64,000 nt of DNA from Pleurocapsa sp. PCC 7327. Its GTDB lineage: Bacteria; Cyanobacteriota; Cyanobacteriia; Cyanobacteriales; Microcystaceae. The notes beneath the pieces were generated by a model. It had not been told where the DNA came from. It did no database searches and was given only the letters and a program-made list of their open reading frames with translations. Below, one piece after another: positions 9,717-19,251 of the stretch; position 1 is the first letter of the stretch; every line of letters starts with the position of its first letter. Where the stretch lies: positions 2,767,501-2,831,500 of the forward strand of contig NC_019689.1 of NCBI RefSeq assembly GCF_000317025.1, in the 5' to 3' direction. The position numbers and the translations under genes were made by a program.

Positions 9717-9850
9717 AACTTAAAAAATATAGGGAAGGCTCATAGGCAAAGTCCACTTAAGCGGACTCTTTTGAATTATTCGCAGAATTTTTTGGCATAC
9801 AAGGAATAATAGAACAGGAAATCAAAGAATAATTCCAGGAGAGCGATCGC

Positions 9851-12277
9851 TTGGACTATCAGAAAGAGAGTAATTGCGTGATTTGTGGAACGGCGCGTTT
9901 TAGTGCTTTGAGCCAAGGGTTAGTTCGCTTGGAATGGTCGGCTGAAGGAAAATTTGAAAATCGCCCCACCGTTCAAGCGATCGCTCGATCCGAACCGATC
10001 CCTTTTCAGGAAATTTCCACCGATTCGGAAGGAATTTTACACCTGAAAACCGAACTGATTCATATTGCCTATCAACCAAATTGTGTACCTTTTAATGATG
10101 TTAATTTAAAGATTACCTGGCAGTGCGGCGATCGCTGCGGTACTTGGCATCCTTCTACCATTGATTTCCAGAACTTAGGCGGCACTTTTACCAGCCTCGA
10201 TCTCATCCATCGCAATTGGCTTCCTAAAGGCATTCATCCAGCTTCGGTGGGATTGAGCTATCCCCATGCCCAACAGTGGCTCTACAGGCCTCTCAAATCG
10301 ATTCATCGGCATCTGCGAGAGCGAGGACAGACAACCCACTTTGAAGAGCCGCCCCTGTGGTATTTGGAGCGCTTTCGCCAGTCAGACTTAACTCCCCAAG
10401 ATCGAGAACATCTCCAACAGTGGCATCATTTCCCGCCCGGATTGCTCAGCCGCAGCGGCTACAGCGTTCTCAACGACTCTGCCAGCGCTCCAATCGTTGA
10501 TGGATGGGTAAGCGATCGCGATCGCTTTAACACTCAAGATTGGTATTTTTTCGCCTATGGACTCGATTACAATTACGCTCTAGCGGATTTCGTGGGATTG
10601 TGCGGGCGAATTCCCATGTTGCCACGCTGGGCGTTTGGCATCTGGTTCTCTCTCTACGACGAGCTGAGCGAAGAAGATTATCGCCAACTGCTAGAGCAAT
10701 TTGAAGAATTAAAGCTTCCCCTAGACGTACTAATTCTCGATGTAGATTGGCATCTTTGGGGCTGGTGCGGTTGGGATTGGAATCAAGACTTGTTACCCAA
10801 TCCCCCTCAGTTCCTGCAATGGGTGCATCAACTCGGACTGCACGTCGGCGCTAACGTTCATCTCGAAGGCTTGCCGCCATCCGACAGCCATTTCTCGGAT
10901 CTCTGTCGATCGCGAGGACTCGATCCAGAAGCCGTTAAGGCAGGGCGAGTCTTTGCCATAAAAAATCCCACGGCTGATTGGATTTTTGAGCCATGGCATG
11001 CCGATGGCATCGGCTCATACAAACCTACGCAAGACGAATTAGAGGAAGGCTGGCTTTTGTTCGATCTCGCTCGACAGTCAGAGGCTCGTCCCTTTATGGA
11101 GCAGCTTCACCGTCCGCGCGAGGAAGATGGCATCGATTTTTGGTGGATTGATGGCTCCAATGCCACCCATGCGGGCGTTAATGCCCAACTATGGACGAAC
11201 CACGTTTACTATACTCACTTAGAAAGTCAGCGCGATCGCCGCGCGATGATCCTCTCTCGCGCTGGCGGCATCGGTTCCCATCGCTATCCCATTCAGTTTT
11301 CTGCCGATACTTATTCCCACTGGGAAGTACTTGAGTTTCTCGTCGAGTTTACCGTGCGATCGGGTAATGTGGGAGTTGCTTACTGGTCGCACGATTTAGG
11401 CGGATTTTTTAATCAGATTTTAGGCGTTCCCTACATCGACCCAGAATTGTTCGTGCGCTGGGTACAATTTGGCTGCTGGACTCCGATAGTGCGATTGCAT
11501 TCAGACCACGGGCGGCGAGAGCCTTGGGCTTACGGACGCAAAGTTCTCGAAGCTATCCGTCGAGCCTTTCACAGCCACGTTCAATTCGTTCCCTACTTCT
11601 ATCACCTCAGCTATATCGCCCATCAAACCGGTCTTCCTTTGTGCCGTCCCCTCTACTTGAACTATCCAGAGGATGAAGAAGCTTACCAAGTACTGACGCA
11701 ATATATGCTAGGGGATTTCGTTTTAGTCGCACCAGTGGTCGAATCTGGGGGCGATCGCTCTGTTTATCTTCCGGCAGGCAATTGGTGGGAGCGGGAAACG
11801 GGAACGCCCTATTCGGGTTCTCAGTATTTAAATCTTTTTGTTCCCATCGAGCGCGTGCCAGTCTTTGTTAAATCTGGATCTATTCTGCCGCTTCAACCCG
11901 TTTCGCTTCGAGTTGGCAACGCGCCTCCCAATCTCCTGATTTTAGAGGTTTATGTAGGCGCGTCGGGAGAGTTAGATTTCTATGAAGACGATGGAGAAAG
12001 CCTAGACTACCGTACCAAAGGAGGCAGCCAGCGCCTTTTTAGGCTAGACTCCGAGGGAGATTATCATCGCTTGAGTTGCGATCCAGTTCGAGGCAGCTAC
12101 AGAGGAATGCCTTCGGAACGCGACTTTCAGATTCGCTGGATCGGACTGAAAAAAGTCTATCGAGTTGAGGCTCAAGGTGTTGCGATCGCGTCTCGTCAAT
12201 GGGTAGGAAATAGATTAGAAATAACTCTGAAAAATGTGCCTCAGACGGCTAAATGGTCTGTCGTCGTAACGACTTAG
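9851..12277 (+). CDS. Glycoside hydrolase family 31 (alpha-glucosidase type)
   Basis: An 808-residue GH31 enzyme, expected to cleave terminal alpha-linked glucose from glucans or related substrates. The catalytic nucleophile Asp is in FWWIDGSNATHAG; SRAGGIGSHRYPIQFSADTY and YWSHDLGGF are the other family blocks, with the acid/base Asp in SADTY. The N-terminal beta-sandwich and C-terminal beta domains are present, giving full family length. The start is TTG at 9851, eight bases after AGGAGA; there is no ATG nearby. No signal peptide is seen, so it is probably cytoplasmic and may act on glycogen-derived chains. Confidence 0.9.
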   Translation: MDYQKESNCVICGTARFSALSQGLVRLEWSAEGKFENRPTVQAIARSEPIPFQEISTDSEGILHLKTELIHIAYQPNCVPFNDVNLKITWQCGDRCGTWHPSTIDFQNLGGTFTSLDLIHRNWLPKGIHPASVGLSYPHAQQWLYRPLKSIHRHLRERGQTTHFEEPPLWYLERFRQSDLTPQDREHLQQWHHFPPGLLSRSGYSVLNDSASAPIVDGWVSDRDRFNTQDWYFFAYGLDYNYALADFVGLCGRIPMLPRWAFGIWFSLYDELSEEDYRQLLEQFEELKLPLDVLILDVDWHLWGWCGWDWNQDLLPNPPQFLQWVHQLGLHVGANVHLEGLPPSDSHFSDLCRSRGLDPEAVKAGRVFAIKNPTADWIFEPWHADGIGSYKPTQDELEEGWLLFDLARQSEARPFMEQLHRPREEDGIDFWWIDGSNATHAGVNAQLWTNHVYYTHLESQRDRRAMILSRAGGIGSHRYPIQFSADTYSHWEVLEFLVEFTVRSGNVGVAYWSHDLGGFFNQILGVPYIDPELFVRWVQFGCWTPIVRLHSDHGRREPWAYGRKVLEAIRRAFHSHVQFVPYFYHLSYIAHQTGLPLCRPLYLNYPEDEEAYQVLTQYMLGDFVLVAPVVESGGDRSVYLPAGNWWERETGTPYSGSQYLNLFVPIERVPVFVKSGSILPLQPVSLRVGNAPPNLLILEVYVGASGELDFYEDDGESLDYRTKGGSQRLFRLDSEGDYHRLSCDPVRGSYRGMPSERDFQIRWIGLKKVYRVEAQGVAIASRQWVGNRLEITLKNVPQTAKWSVVVTT

Positions 12278-12474
12278 AGGCTATTTAGAGGGGTTGGATC
12301 GCGCTGAAGGGAAACGGGAAAACTGGGAGATGGGGAGACAGGGGGACAAGGAAGAAGACAAACTACTGACTACCAATATCGTTTTTAGAAATTCCTGCTA
12401 CAAATAACCCTTTTTCCCGCCAACATCTCCCAAACTTCTCACTCTCCCCTCTCTTTTTATCCCGATCGAAAGGC

Positions 12475-12891
12475 TCAAGATTGCTCTGGAATAAACTTGA
12501 GCGCTACTCCATTCATACAATACCGCTGTCCGGTTGGTGCTGGACCATCGTTAAACACGTGACCGAGATGTCCGCCACAGCGACGGCAATGAACCTCGGT
12601 TCTAACCATAAAAAGGGATCTATCTACCGAGGTAGCGATCGCATTTTCAAGAGGGGCATAGAAGCTAGGCCATCCAGTTCCGCTATTGTACTTGGTTTCG
12701 GATGAAAATAAAGGCAATCCGCACCCAGCACAGACGTATGTCCCCGGTGCATATTGTTTGTCGAGAGGGCTAGTACCAGCGCGTTCGGTTCCGTGTTTTC
12801 GCAACACTTGAAACTGTTCTGGGGTTAGAATTTCGCGCCATTGTGCTTCTGTTTTAGTAATCTCGAATTCATTGTTTTTTGAAACTGCCAT
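12475..12891 (-). CDS. msrB: Peptide-methionine (R)-S-oxide reductase
   Basis: A 138-residue MsrB that reduces methionine-R-sulfoxide in proteins. Two CxxC pairs (CAGC, CRRC) bind structural zinc, TGWPSFY lines the active site, and RYCMN carries the catalytic Cys. The start at 12891 gives a normal cytoplasmic enzyme. The frame is open for 30 codons upstream and encodes [19 protein letters not shown], a twin-arginine-like leader, but with no start codon in frame (a stop lies at 12982-12984). The leader appears disconnected by a frameshift or is a relic; see findings. Confidence 0.93.
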   Translation of the reverse strand: MAVSKNNEFEITKTEAQWREILTPEQFQVLRKHGTERAGTSPLDKQYAPGTYVCAGCGLPLFSSETKYNSGTGWPSFYAPLENAIATSVDRSLFMVRTEVHCRRCGGHLGHVFNDGPAPTGQRYCMNGVALKFIPEQS

Positions 12892-12975
12892 AAGGCTCGA
12901 TCTCCAAGGTAGATAACGCCATAACCAGGCAGCACCGACGATTGCAGCGCTAGCCCGGAAAAAATTCCGTCTCTT
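12892..12975 (-). pseudogene. Disconnected twin-arginine-like leader upstream of msrB
   Basis: In frame with msrB, this stretch encodes KRR-NFF-RAS followed by a hydrophobic Ala/Ile/Val/Trp core, matching a Tat signal (RRxFF then hydrophobic). The frame is closed by TAA two codons upstream and has no ATG, GTG or TTG. ATGs at 12988 and 12998 are in other frames; removing one base between 12976 and 12988 would join the first one to the leader. Confidence 0.5.
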
Positions 12976-13005
12976 TATAAATTAACATTAATTAACATTG
13001 ACGAA

Positions 13006-13046
13006 GTGCAAGGTACTCCGCCGTTTCACGGCGGAGTACCTTGCAC
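13006..13046. repeat. Perfect 18-bp inverted repeat hairpin
   Basis: Arms GTGCAAGGTACTCCGCCG and its exact complement flank a 5-base loop (TTTCA). It lies just after the stop of the VOC gene and upstream of msrB, so it could end VOC transcription, although no T-run follows. The flanking ACGAAGTGCAAGG resembles sequence at 47822 and 62457, suggesting a dispersed hairpin repeat family. Confidence 0.75.
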
Positions 13047-13050
13047 TCGA

Positions 13051-13473
13051 CTAACCCACCATTGCCACCGTAAGGGCAACCTCCTGACCATAAGAGAGTT
13101 CGAGCGTATGTCCGTCGGGATCGCTCAAGAAAGCCCAATATCCAACCGGATACCCCGAATCGCATGGCCCCTCCAATAAAATACCTTCGGCTCTTGCCTC
13201 GTGGCAAAGGCGATCGACCTCTTCTCGACTCCGGCAACCTACTCCTAAATGGGCGATCGGAGATAGAATGGGGTCTACCTTTGGCATTTGGATGAGAACG
13301 ACAACAAAAGGTCTTGTCCGATCTGAAATCCAGACGACTTCAGTCGATGTTGTGTCGGTTCGATCGATACGACGGTGGACAACACTCATGCCAGCATACT
13401 TTGAGTAGAAAGCGAGGCTGCGTTCTACATTACTTACAGACAAGGCGATGTGGGTTAGTCCAATATCGGTCAT
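13051..13473 (-). CDS. VOC (glyoxalase/bleomycin-resistance fold) protein
   Basis: A 140-residue single-chain VOC protein with two beta-alpha-beta-beta-beta modules. Likely metal ligands are His8 (GLTHIALSV), the His in PIAHLGVG and the Glu in DGHTLELSYG. It may be a metal-dependent dioxygenase, isomerase or lyase; the substrate cannot be read. The stop codon is immediately followed by the 13006-13046 hairpin. Confidence 0.8.
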   Translation of the reverse strand: MTDIGLTHIALSVSNVERSLAFYSKYAGMSVVHRRIDRTDTTSTEVVWISDRTRPFVVVLIQMPKVDPILSPIAHLGVGCRSREEVDRLCHEARAEGILLEGPCDSGYPVGYWAFLSDPDGHTLELSYGQEVALTVAMVG

Positions 13474-13653
13474 CGGTGAAAGTCAAAACTTCAGCTAAGC
13501 CAGCGCTGAAGTTGTCTATGATACAAAATTTATCTTTTTCCATCATAGCAACTAGATTTTTAGTGAAACGAAGTGCGATCGTGCCTCCTACTTTCAGTAA
13601 TGTTTTAACGAGAGATAATTCTCTAGTTAGTATTGATTCATTCCGAATACAGG

Positions 13654-15297
13654 TTATTGAGATCCAATTCGTTCGCCCAAGGCGCTAGATAATCGCTTGA
13701 GAGCAGGCGAAGTATCTTGGGGATCTAAATGTACGTCGAGAATGCAAAAACCTTCAGAATAAGCCTGACTTTGCATCAGTGCAGCTTCCAATTCATCTTC
13801 GGTATTAACTTCAAACCCCAAACCCGCACCCAATAACTCTGTAATGCGGCTATATCGCCAATTTAATATATCATTAAAAGCACCATCGCGCATCGGACGC
13901 TCGGTTGCGTAACCTTTATTGTTGAGAACGATAACGATGGGATTGAGACCGTAACGAACCACGGTAGACAACTCTATCCCCGTCATTTGGAACGCACCGT
14001 CTCCCACCAAAACTAAAGGACGAAGGCTGGGATTGGCAAATTGAGCGCCGATGCTAGCAGGAACGGCAAATCCCACTGAGGCATAATAAGCTGGCGAGAC
14101 AAATCGAGATTTGTCATGGATAAACAATTCTAAGCCAGCAAATAAAGCATCGCCCACATCTGCGATCGCGATCGTGTTTTTATCGATAAATGAGTTTAAT
14201 CGCCCAAACAAGCGAGCGATAGTTATCGGTTGACCACTAATCGGAGAAAAGCTCGCAGGAATTTTGAGAGGATTTGTCACTATAGATTCTCGACGACGAA
14301 TGTCGGCTGCCAGTAAACCTCGGACAAAATCTTGCAGGCGAATTTCTTCGTAATTGTGCCAACGAATCGAAGTTTTTTCGCTAGTAACGTAGATAGAATG
14401 TTTCGGATTGAGATCGGCAGTAAAAATTCCCAAATTGATATCCGATAGAAACGTCCCCAGCATAATTAAGCAATCGCTAGACTCGACATATTCGCGAGTG
14501 TATTCCTGTCCCATCGCCCCTTGGTACAAACCGATATAGTTGGGATGTAACTCGCTAATTACCGATTTGCCGAGTAGGGTTTGTGCGATGGGCATATTTG
14601 TTTTTTCTACCAATTGCAGCAGTTCTTCCTGAAGTCCAAACCGATTCATTTCGACGCCAGCAAGAATTACGGGTTGCCGAGCATTATTAATTAATGTCAC
14701 TGCCTCATTGAGGGCTTCGTTGAGAACCTCGGCATGACTGGCTTCTGGCTGTTTGACGGCTTGGTAGTTAGGATTTCCAGTCACGAATACCATATCGCGA
14801 GGCAATTCGATATAGACTGGGCGCTTGTATTTCAAAGCCGCAGCGATTACGCGATCGATCTCCTGGAAAGCGATGTTAGGATTATCTAAAACGGTAGAAG
14901 CGATAGTGAGTTCTTGAAAAACTTTGTATTGCGTATCGAACTCGCGCACCTTGTGGTGCAACAGGGGATTTCTAATCCGTTCGTTCTTTCCAGGCGCTCC
15001 GCTAATGACAACAACTGGAGATTTCTCAGCAAAAGCTTGAGCAGTCGTATTGGTGACTTTCAATCCTCCCACGCAATAGGTAATGCAAACCACTCCCAAT
15101 CCCCGCAAGCGAGCATAGGCATCGGCGGCAAACCCCGCTCCTTGCTCGTCGCAGGTGTTGATAAACTCGATCGCACTCTCTTCGAGCAGTTTGTCAAACC
15201 CCAAGACGAAATCGCCGGGAACTCCAAAAGCGTGACGAACGCCGCATTCAAGAAGTTTTTCGATTAAATAATTGCCGATGCTAGTTGAAGGGTTCAT
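13654..15297 (-). CDS. Thiamine-diphosphate alpha-keto acid decarboxylase (pyruvate/indolepyruvate decarboxylase type)
   Basis: A 547-residue ThDP enzyme with the three usual domains. CDEQGAGFAADAYAR carries the Glu that activates the cofactor, LLHHKV resembles the tandem His of pyruvate decarboxylases, and GDGAFQMTGIELSTVV followed by NNKGY is the ThDP/Mg motif. It should decarboxylate a 2-keto acid to an aldehyde. The ATG at 15297 (MNPSTSIGNYLIEKLL) matches the family N-terminus; an upstream start at 15387 would add 30 unrelated residues. There is no clear ribosome site. It appears monocistronic, and the natural keto acid is unknown. Confidence 0.85.
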   Translation of the reverse strand: MNPSTSIGNYLIEKLLECGVRHAFGVPGDFVLGFDKLLEESAIEFINTCDEQGAGFAADAYARLRGLGVVCITYCVGGLKVTNTTAQAFAEKSPVVVISGAPGKNERIRNPLLHHKVREFDTQYKVFQELTIASTVLDNPNIAFQEIDRVIAAALKYKRPVYIELPRDMVFVTGNPNYQAVKQPEASHAEVLNEALNEAVTLINNARQPVILAGVEMNRFGLQEELLQLVEKTNMPIAQTLLGKSVISELHPNYIGLYQGAMGQEYTREYVESSDCLIMLGTFLSDINLGIFTADLNPKHSIYVTSEKTSIRWHNYEEIRLQDFVRGLLAADIRRRESIVTNPLKIPASFSPISGQPITIARLFGRLNSFIDKNTIAIADVGDALFAGLELFIHDKSRFVSPAYYASVGFAVPASIGAQFANPSLRPLVLVGDGAFQMTGIELSTVVRYGLNPIVIVLNNKGYATERPMRDGAFNDILNWRYSRITELLGAGLGFEVNTEDELEAALMQSQAYSEGFCILDVHLDPQDTSPALKRLSSALGERIGSQ

Positions 15298-15501
15298 ATC
15301 GCATTTTATTTCGCTGTTGTATTTATTGTGAAAGTTTTTACTGGAAATGCACATTCGATCGCCGAGCAAGTCTCCTTGCGATCGCAAACATGGGTCGGGT
15401 AACTTTTAATAAGCGAGTCAAACCCGAAATGGCTAGATTTTACCGATCTTCTTTATAATTAAAATCGCGGCTAGAAGCTGAGACAAAAATAGCAATAATA
15501 G

Positions 15502-15801
15502 ATGTATCGAAAATTACTTTCCTTCGGAATCGGCATTAGCTTAGGATTAGCTTCGACGGGAATGCAAGTAACTGTTGCGCTGCCGCCACCAGAGGATATT
15601 CCAGAGGAAGTATTGCGCACGGAGATAATTCTCGAAGCGCGATCGCCCCTTGACGGTCAACCTTTATCGGCTGCCGAATATGCCCAATTAGAGGCACAAA
15701 TAGCCAAAAGTTCCTATCCTCCTCAACTCAGCTCGCAAATACAGCAGTTAATCTTTCTGCTCAACATCCGTAAGTTTTTTACAATCCTCTTTCCCTTTTG
15801 A
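15502..15801 (+). CDS. Small secreted cyanobacterial protein of unknown function
   Basis: 99 residues with an N-terminal signal-like segment (LLSFGIGISLGLASTGMQVTVAL) that could be cleaved before PPPEDIPEEVLRTEI. The mature part ends in a short basic/aromatic tail (LLNIRKFFTILFPF). I recall similar small proteins in other cyanobacteria but know no function. It sits directly upstream of glgB with 126 bp between, on the same strand. Confidence 0.65.
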   Translation: MYRKLLSFGIGISLGLASTGMQVTVALPPPEDIPEEVLRTEIILEARSPLDGQPLSAAEYAQLEAQIAKSSYPPQLSSQIQQLIFLLNIRKFFTILFPF

Positions 15802-15927
15802 AAAAAATCAAGTTGACACAAAACGCCTAGTGTCATTTACAATTTGTAGAAAAAATTAACAATTAAAGAGAAGACAAAGTCAAACCGCTTTTAAACTCCC
15901 GTTTGTAAATAAGAGATTAGTAGTTTA

Positions 15928-18234
15928 ATGTCAACAACGATTTCCCCCGAACAGGTCAGTCAAATAGTCAACAACCTGCATCACGATCCTTTTGAAATAT
16001 TGGGATGCCACTCCTTAGAGAACAATAACGGTAAAACGAAACAATGGATAGTGAGAGCTTATTTACCCAAAGCGCAAGCAGCATGGGTCATTTGTCCGAT
16101 AGAACGCCAGGAATATCCCATGCAAGCCGTGCATCATCCTCACTTTTTTGAATGCGCGATCGAACTCCCAGAACTAAAAAACTATCAGTTGCGGATTCGA
16201 GAAGGAGAACGCGAACGGGTAATTTACGACCCCTATGCTTTTCATTCGCCAAAACTGACCGATTACGACCTACACCTGTTTGCGGAAGGAAATCACCATC
16301 GCATTTACGAAAAATTAGGCGCTCATTTGACCGAAATCGATGGAGTCAAAGGCGTTTATTTTGCCCTCTGGGCGCCCAACGCTCGCAACGTGTCTGTCTT
16401 GGGCGATTTCAATAACTGGGATGGCAGGCTTCACCAAATGCGGAAACACAACAACACTGTTTGGGAACTGTTTATTCCTGGAATTGGTGCTGGTGCGAAT
16501 TATAAATACGAAGTCAAAAACTGGGAAGGACATATCTACGAAAAATCCGATCCCTACGGTTTCCAGCAAGAAGTCAGGCCGAAAACTGCTTCTATCGTCA
16601 CCGATTTGAGCACCTACCAATGGAACGACGACGAGTGGATGGAAAAACGCCGCCATAGCGATCCCCTCACCCAACCCATTTCCGTCTATGAAGTCCATTT
16701 AGGATCCTGGATGCACGCTTCTGCTAGCGAAAAACCCCACTTGCTTGGTAGAAAGGGAGAACCCGTACCAGTATCGGAATGGAACACGGAAGCGCGGTTC
16801 CTCACTTACTACGAACTAGCCCACAAGCTGATTCCCTATGTCAAAGAGATGGGATATACCCATATAGAATTATTGCCGATCGCCGAGCATCCTTTCGACG
16901 GTTCCTGGGGCTATCAAGTAACCGGGTATTATGCTCCTACCTCCCGTTACGGCACTCCGGAAGACTTTATGTATTTCGTCGATAAGTGCCATGAAAACGG
17001 TATTGGGGTGATTGTAGACTGGGTACCCGGACACTTTCCTAAAGACGGACACGGCTTAGCATTCTTTGACGGCACTCACCTTTACGAACACGCCGATCCT
17101 CGCAAAGGAGAACATAAAGAATGGGGAACTTTAGTCTTTAACTATAGTCGCAACGAAGTTCGCAACTTCCTAGTTGCCAACGCTCTTTTCTGGTTTGACA
17201 AATATCACATCGACGGCATTCGAGTCGATGCAGTTGCTTCCATGCTCTATCTCGATTATTGCCGTAAAGACGGAGAATGGCTTCCCAACGAATATGGGGG
17301 TAGAGAAAATCTCGAAGCTGTCGAATTCCTGCGTCAGGTAAATACCGTTCTCTTTCAATACTTCCCAGGCGTACTTTCCATTGCAGAAGAGTCAACTGCA
17401 TGGGCGATGGTGTCTTGGCCTGCCTATATGGGGGGGTTGGGTTTCAATCTCAAGTGGAACATGGGCTGGATGCACGATATGCTCGATTACTTTAGCATGG
17501 ATCCCTGGTTCCGCCAGTTCCATCAGAATAATATCACCTTCAGCATGTGGTATCACCACAGCGAAAATTTCATGCTAGCGTTGTCCCACGATGAAATCGT
17601 CCACGGCAAAAGTAATATGATAGGCAAAATGCCGGGAGACGAATGGCAGAAATATGCTAACGTTCGTTGTTTGTTTGCCTATATGTTCGCCCACCCCGGC
17701 AAAAAGACCATGTTCATGAGCATGGAATTCGGTCAGTGGAGCGAGTGGAATGTTTGGGGCGATCTCGAATGGAATCTTTTGCAATACGAACCCCATCAAA
17801 AGCTGAAACAGTTTTTTGCCGACCTCAACGCCCTGTACAAGAGCGAACCCGCGCTCTACACTCGCGATTTCGAGCAAGAAGGATTTCAGTGGATCGATTG
17901 TAGCGACAATCGCCATAGCGTTGTTTCCTTTATTCGTCGCGCCAAAAATCCGACCGAGTTTGTCGTGACGGTTTGTAATTTTACGCCACAACCCCACAGT
18001 CACTACCGCATTGGCGTTCCCGAACCGGGATTCTACACCGAACTATTTAATAGCGATGCTCGCAAGTACGGCGGGAGCAATATGGGCAATCTAGGCGGTA
18101 AATGGACGGATGAATGGACGTTTCATAATTTTCCCTATTCTCTCGATCTATGTTTGCCGCCTTTAGCGGTTTTGGTGCTGAAGTTAGATCGCGCTAAGAC
18201 AGCAGAGGCGATGAAGCAAGTTCGAGGCGAGTAG
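15928..18234 (+). CDS. glgB: 1,4-alpha-glucan branching enzyme
   Basis: A 768-residue GH13 enzyme that makes alpha-1,6 branches in glycogen. An N-terminal carbohydrate module pair (about 1-225, [17 protein letters not shown]) precedes the barrel. [31 protein letters not shown] (nucleophile Asp), IAEEST (acid/base Glu) and [11 protein letters not shown] (third carboxylate) are all intact. The C-terminal beta domain is complete, and length matches cyanobacterial GlgB. With the GH31 gene it gives the window an alpha-glucan theme, although the two are not adjacent. Confidence 0.97.
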   Translation: MSTTISPEQVSQIVNNLHHDPFEILGCHSLENNNGKTKQWIVRAYLPKAQAAWVICPIERQEYPMQAVHHPHFFECAIELPELKNYQLRIREGERERVIYDPYAFHSPKLTDYDLHLFAEGNHHRIYEKLGAHLTEIDGVKGVYFALWAPNARNVSVLGDFNNWDGRLHQMRKHNNTVWELFIPGIGAGANYKYEVKNWEGHIYEKSDPYGFQQEVRPKTASIVTDLSTYQWNDDEWMEKRRHSDPLTQPISVYEVHLGSWMHASASEKPHLLGRKGEPVPVSEWNTEARFLTYYELAHKLIPYVKEMGYTHIELLPIAEHPFDGSWGYQVTGYYAPTSRYGTPEDFMYFVDKCHENGIGVIVDWVPGHFPKDGHGLAFFDGTHLYEHADPRKGEHKEWGTLVFNYSRNEVRNFLVANALFWFDKYHIDGIRVDAVASMLYLDYCRKDGEWLPNEYGGRENLEAVEFLRQVNTVLFQYFPGVLSIAEESTAWAMVSWPAYMGGLGFNLKWNMGWMHDMLDYFSMDPWFRQFHQNNITFSMWYHHSENFMLALSHDEIVHGKSNMIGKMPGDEWQKYANVRCLFAYMFAHPGKKTMFMSMEFGQWSEWNVWGDLEWNLLQYEPHQKLKQFFADLNALYKSEPALYTRDFEQEGFQWIDCSDNRHSVVSFIRRAKNPTEFVVTVCNFTPQPHSHYRIGVPEPGFYTELFNSDARKYGGSNMGNLGGKWTDEWTFHNFPYSLDLCLPPLAVLVLKLDRAKTAEAMKQVRGE

Positions 18235-18718
18235 TTAGAGCGATAGGACTTACGCACTCACTTGTCATGCCAGGATGCCATTAAAAATACAGAATTCAGA
18301 GTCGTTGCCCGGTAATATCAAATCCGTTTGATTAGCCATAAGATAGTACGAGTTGGAAGCTCGCGACTTTTGTTGGCCGCACTCCTTTTTTGTGGTTGTC
18401 TAACCGGATTTAATATAACTATGAAAGCGGTAGCTTTCCCAACTTTTCCTGAGATTTAGCGGCGTTTTGCTGGCTATTGGCGCTTTTTTTGCATATGACA
18501 CTTTGAGCAACTCCCGCTAGCCTGGAATAACCAAACCTTGCATGATAAATTTCCTTGATTTCTATCATTGGTTATGTAATTCCAAAGAAAAAAAGGGAAA
18601 ACTAAGAGCAGGGCGATCGCGCATCGAGTGACTAATTTTTTATTGCTCGATTCTGCTGACGAGCGATCGACCCTTTTTTCTCATACCCAAGTTTCCCGCT
18701 CGTTAGAGAGTTGTGACG
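18235..18718. other. Intergenic region with MITE-like inverted repeat
   Basis: About 480 bp after glgB. It contains the imperfect inverted-repeat element at 18313-18418 and otherwise A/T-rich sequence with HIP1 sites at about 18610 and 18660. No coding frame was supported. Confidence 0.5.
18313..18418. repeat. MITE-like element with imperfect terminal inverted repeats
   Basis: TAATATCAAATCCG at 18313-18326 faces its near complement CGGATTTAATATA at 18405-18417, about 106 bp end to end, with no coding capacity. TA ends and small size suggest a non-autonomous element, but only one copy is visible here. Confidence 0.4.
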
Positions 18719-19030
18719 ATGCAAGAAAATCCTATTGTTGCTTGTTTTATTGGTAAACCAAAAATTAAAATATTTTCTCAGGGAGCGAAGCGCAAGCCCA
18801 AAACCCATAATTACACGAAATTAGTTTGGGGAGAAAACTATATTTTTGAATCCATTGATGAAGAAAATGAGGGCTACATGACAGGATCTGGGAAAGGAAT
18901 CGAATGTGGCGACGAGTTGATTTTGTCGAAGGGAACCAATTCTTGTTGCTATCGGGTTGAGAAAATCGATTACTACTCGAATCCACCAGATATGTGGATA
19001 GCTCAACTCAAAAAAGTTATGGATAATTGA
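18719..19030 (+). CDS. Conserved-looking small protein of unknown function
   Basis: 103 residues, soluble, starting MQENPIVACFIGKPKIKIF. The ATG at 18719 is used instead of the GTG two codons upstream; GAGAG lies 8-13 bases before it. There is no recognisable domain. Two adjacent Cys (NSCCYRV) and a central acidic stretch are the only notable features. It ends shortly before the cobalamin riboswitch but is unlikely to be under its control, since the switch lies downstream. Confidence 0.55.
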   Translation: MQENPIVACFIGKPKIKIFSQGAKRKPKTHNYTKLVWGENYIFESIDEENEGYMTGSGKGIECGDELILSKGTNSCCYRVEKIDYYSNPPDMWIAQLKKVMDN

Positions 19031-19069
19031 TGGGCGAATTCCCCCTCCCCTGCATTCCAAGCCAAGGCA

Positions 19070-19206
19070 CGATCGAGTATTATGAATGAGTTTGGGGTAG
19101 TATGGGGAAAGTCCAGTGCGATCCTGGCGCTGTGCCGCAACTGTGATTAGAAATTGAATAAAACTGCGTTTTTTTGATTTCTATAAGCCAGAATGCCTAT
19201 CTGCTC
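19070..19206 (+). promoter_or_regulatory. Cobalamin (B12) riboswitch
   Basis: The conserved core GGGAAAGTCC followed by GCTGTGCCGCAACTGTGA (19104-19146) and a 3' B12 box AAGCCAGAATGCCTATC (19185-19201) identify an adenosyl/aquacobalamin riboswitch. Just after the box, TCCTTT (19205-19210) can pair with AAAGGA (19240-19245), the ribosome site of the chelatase gene, suggesting translational shut-off when B12 is bound. The 5' boundary is approximate. Confidence 0.85.
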
Positions 19207-19251
19207 CTTTGTCCACTCTACTTCCTGCGTCGCACGGGAAAAGGATTAAAT

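Noticed and set aside
19174-19251. Upstream extension of the chelatase frame from TTG 19174
   Set aside because: It overlaps the riboswitch aptamer and B12 box; TTG 19252 has a proper ribosome site.
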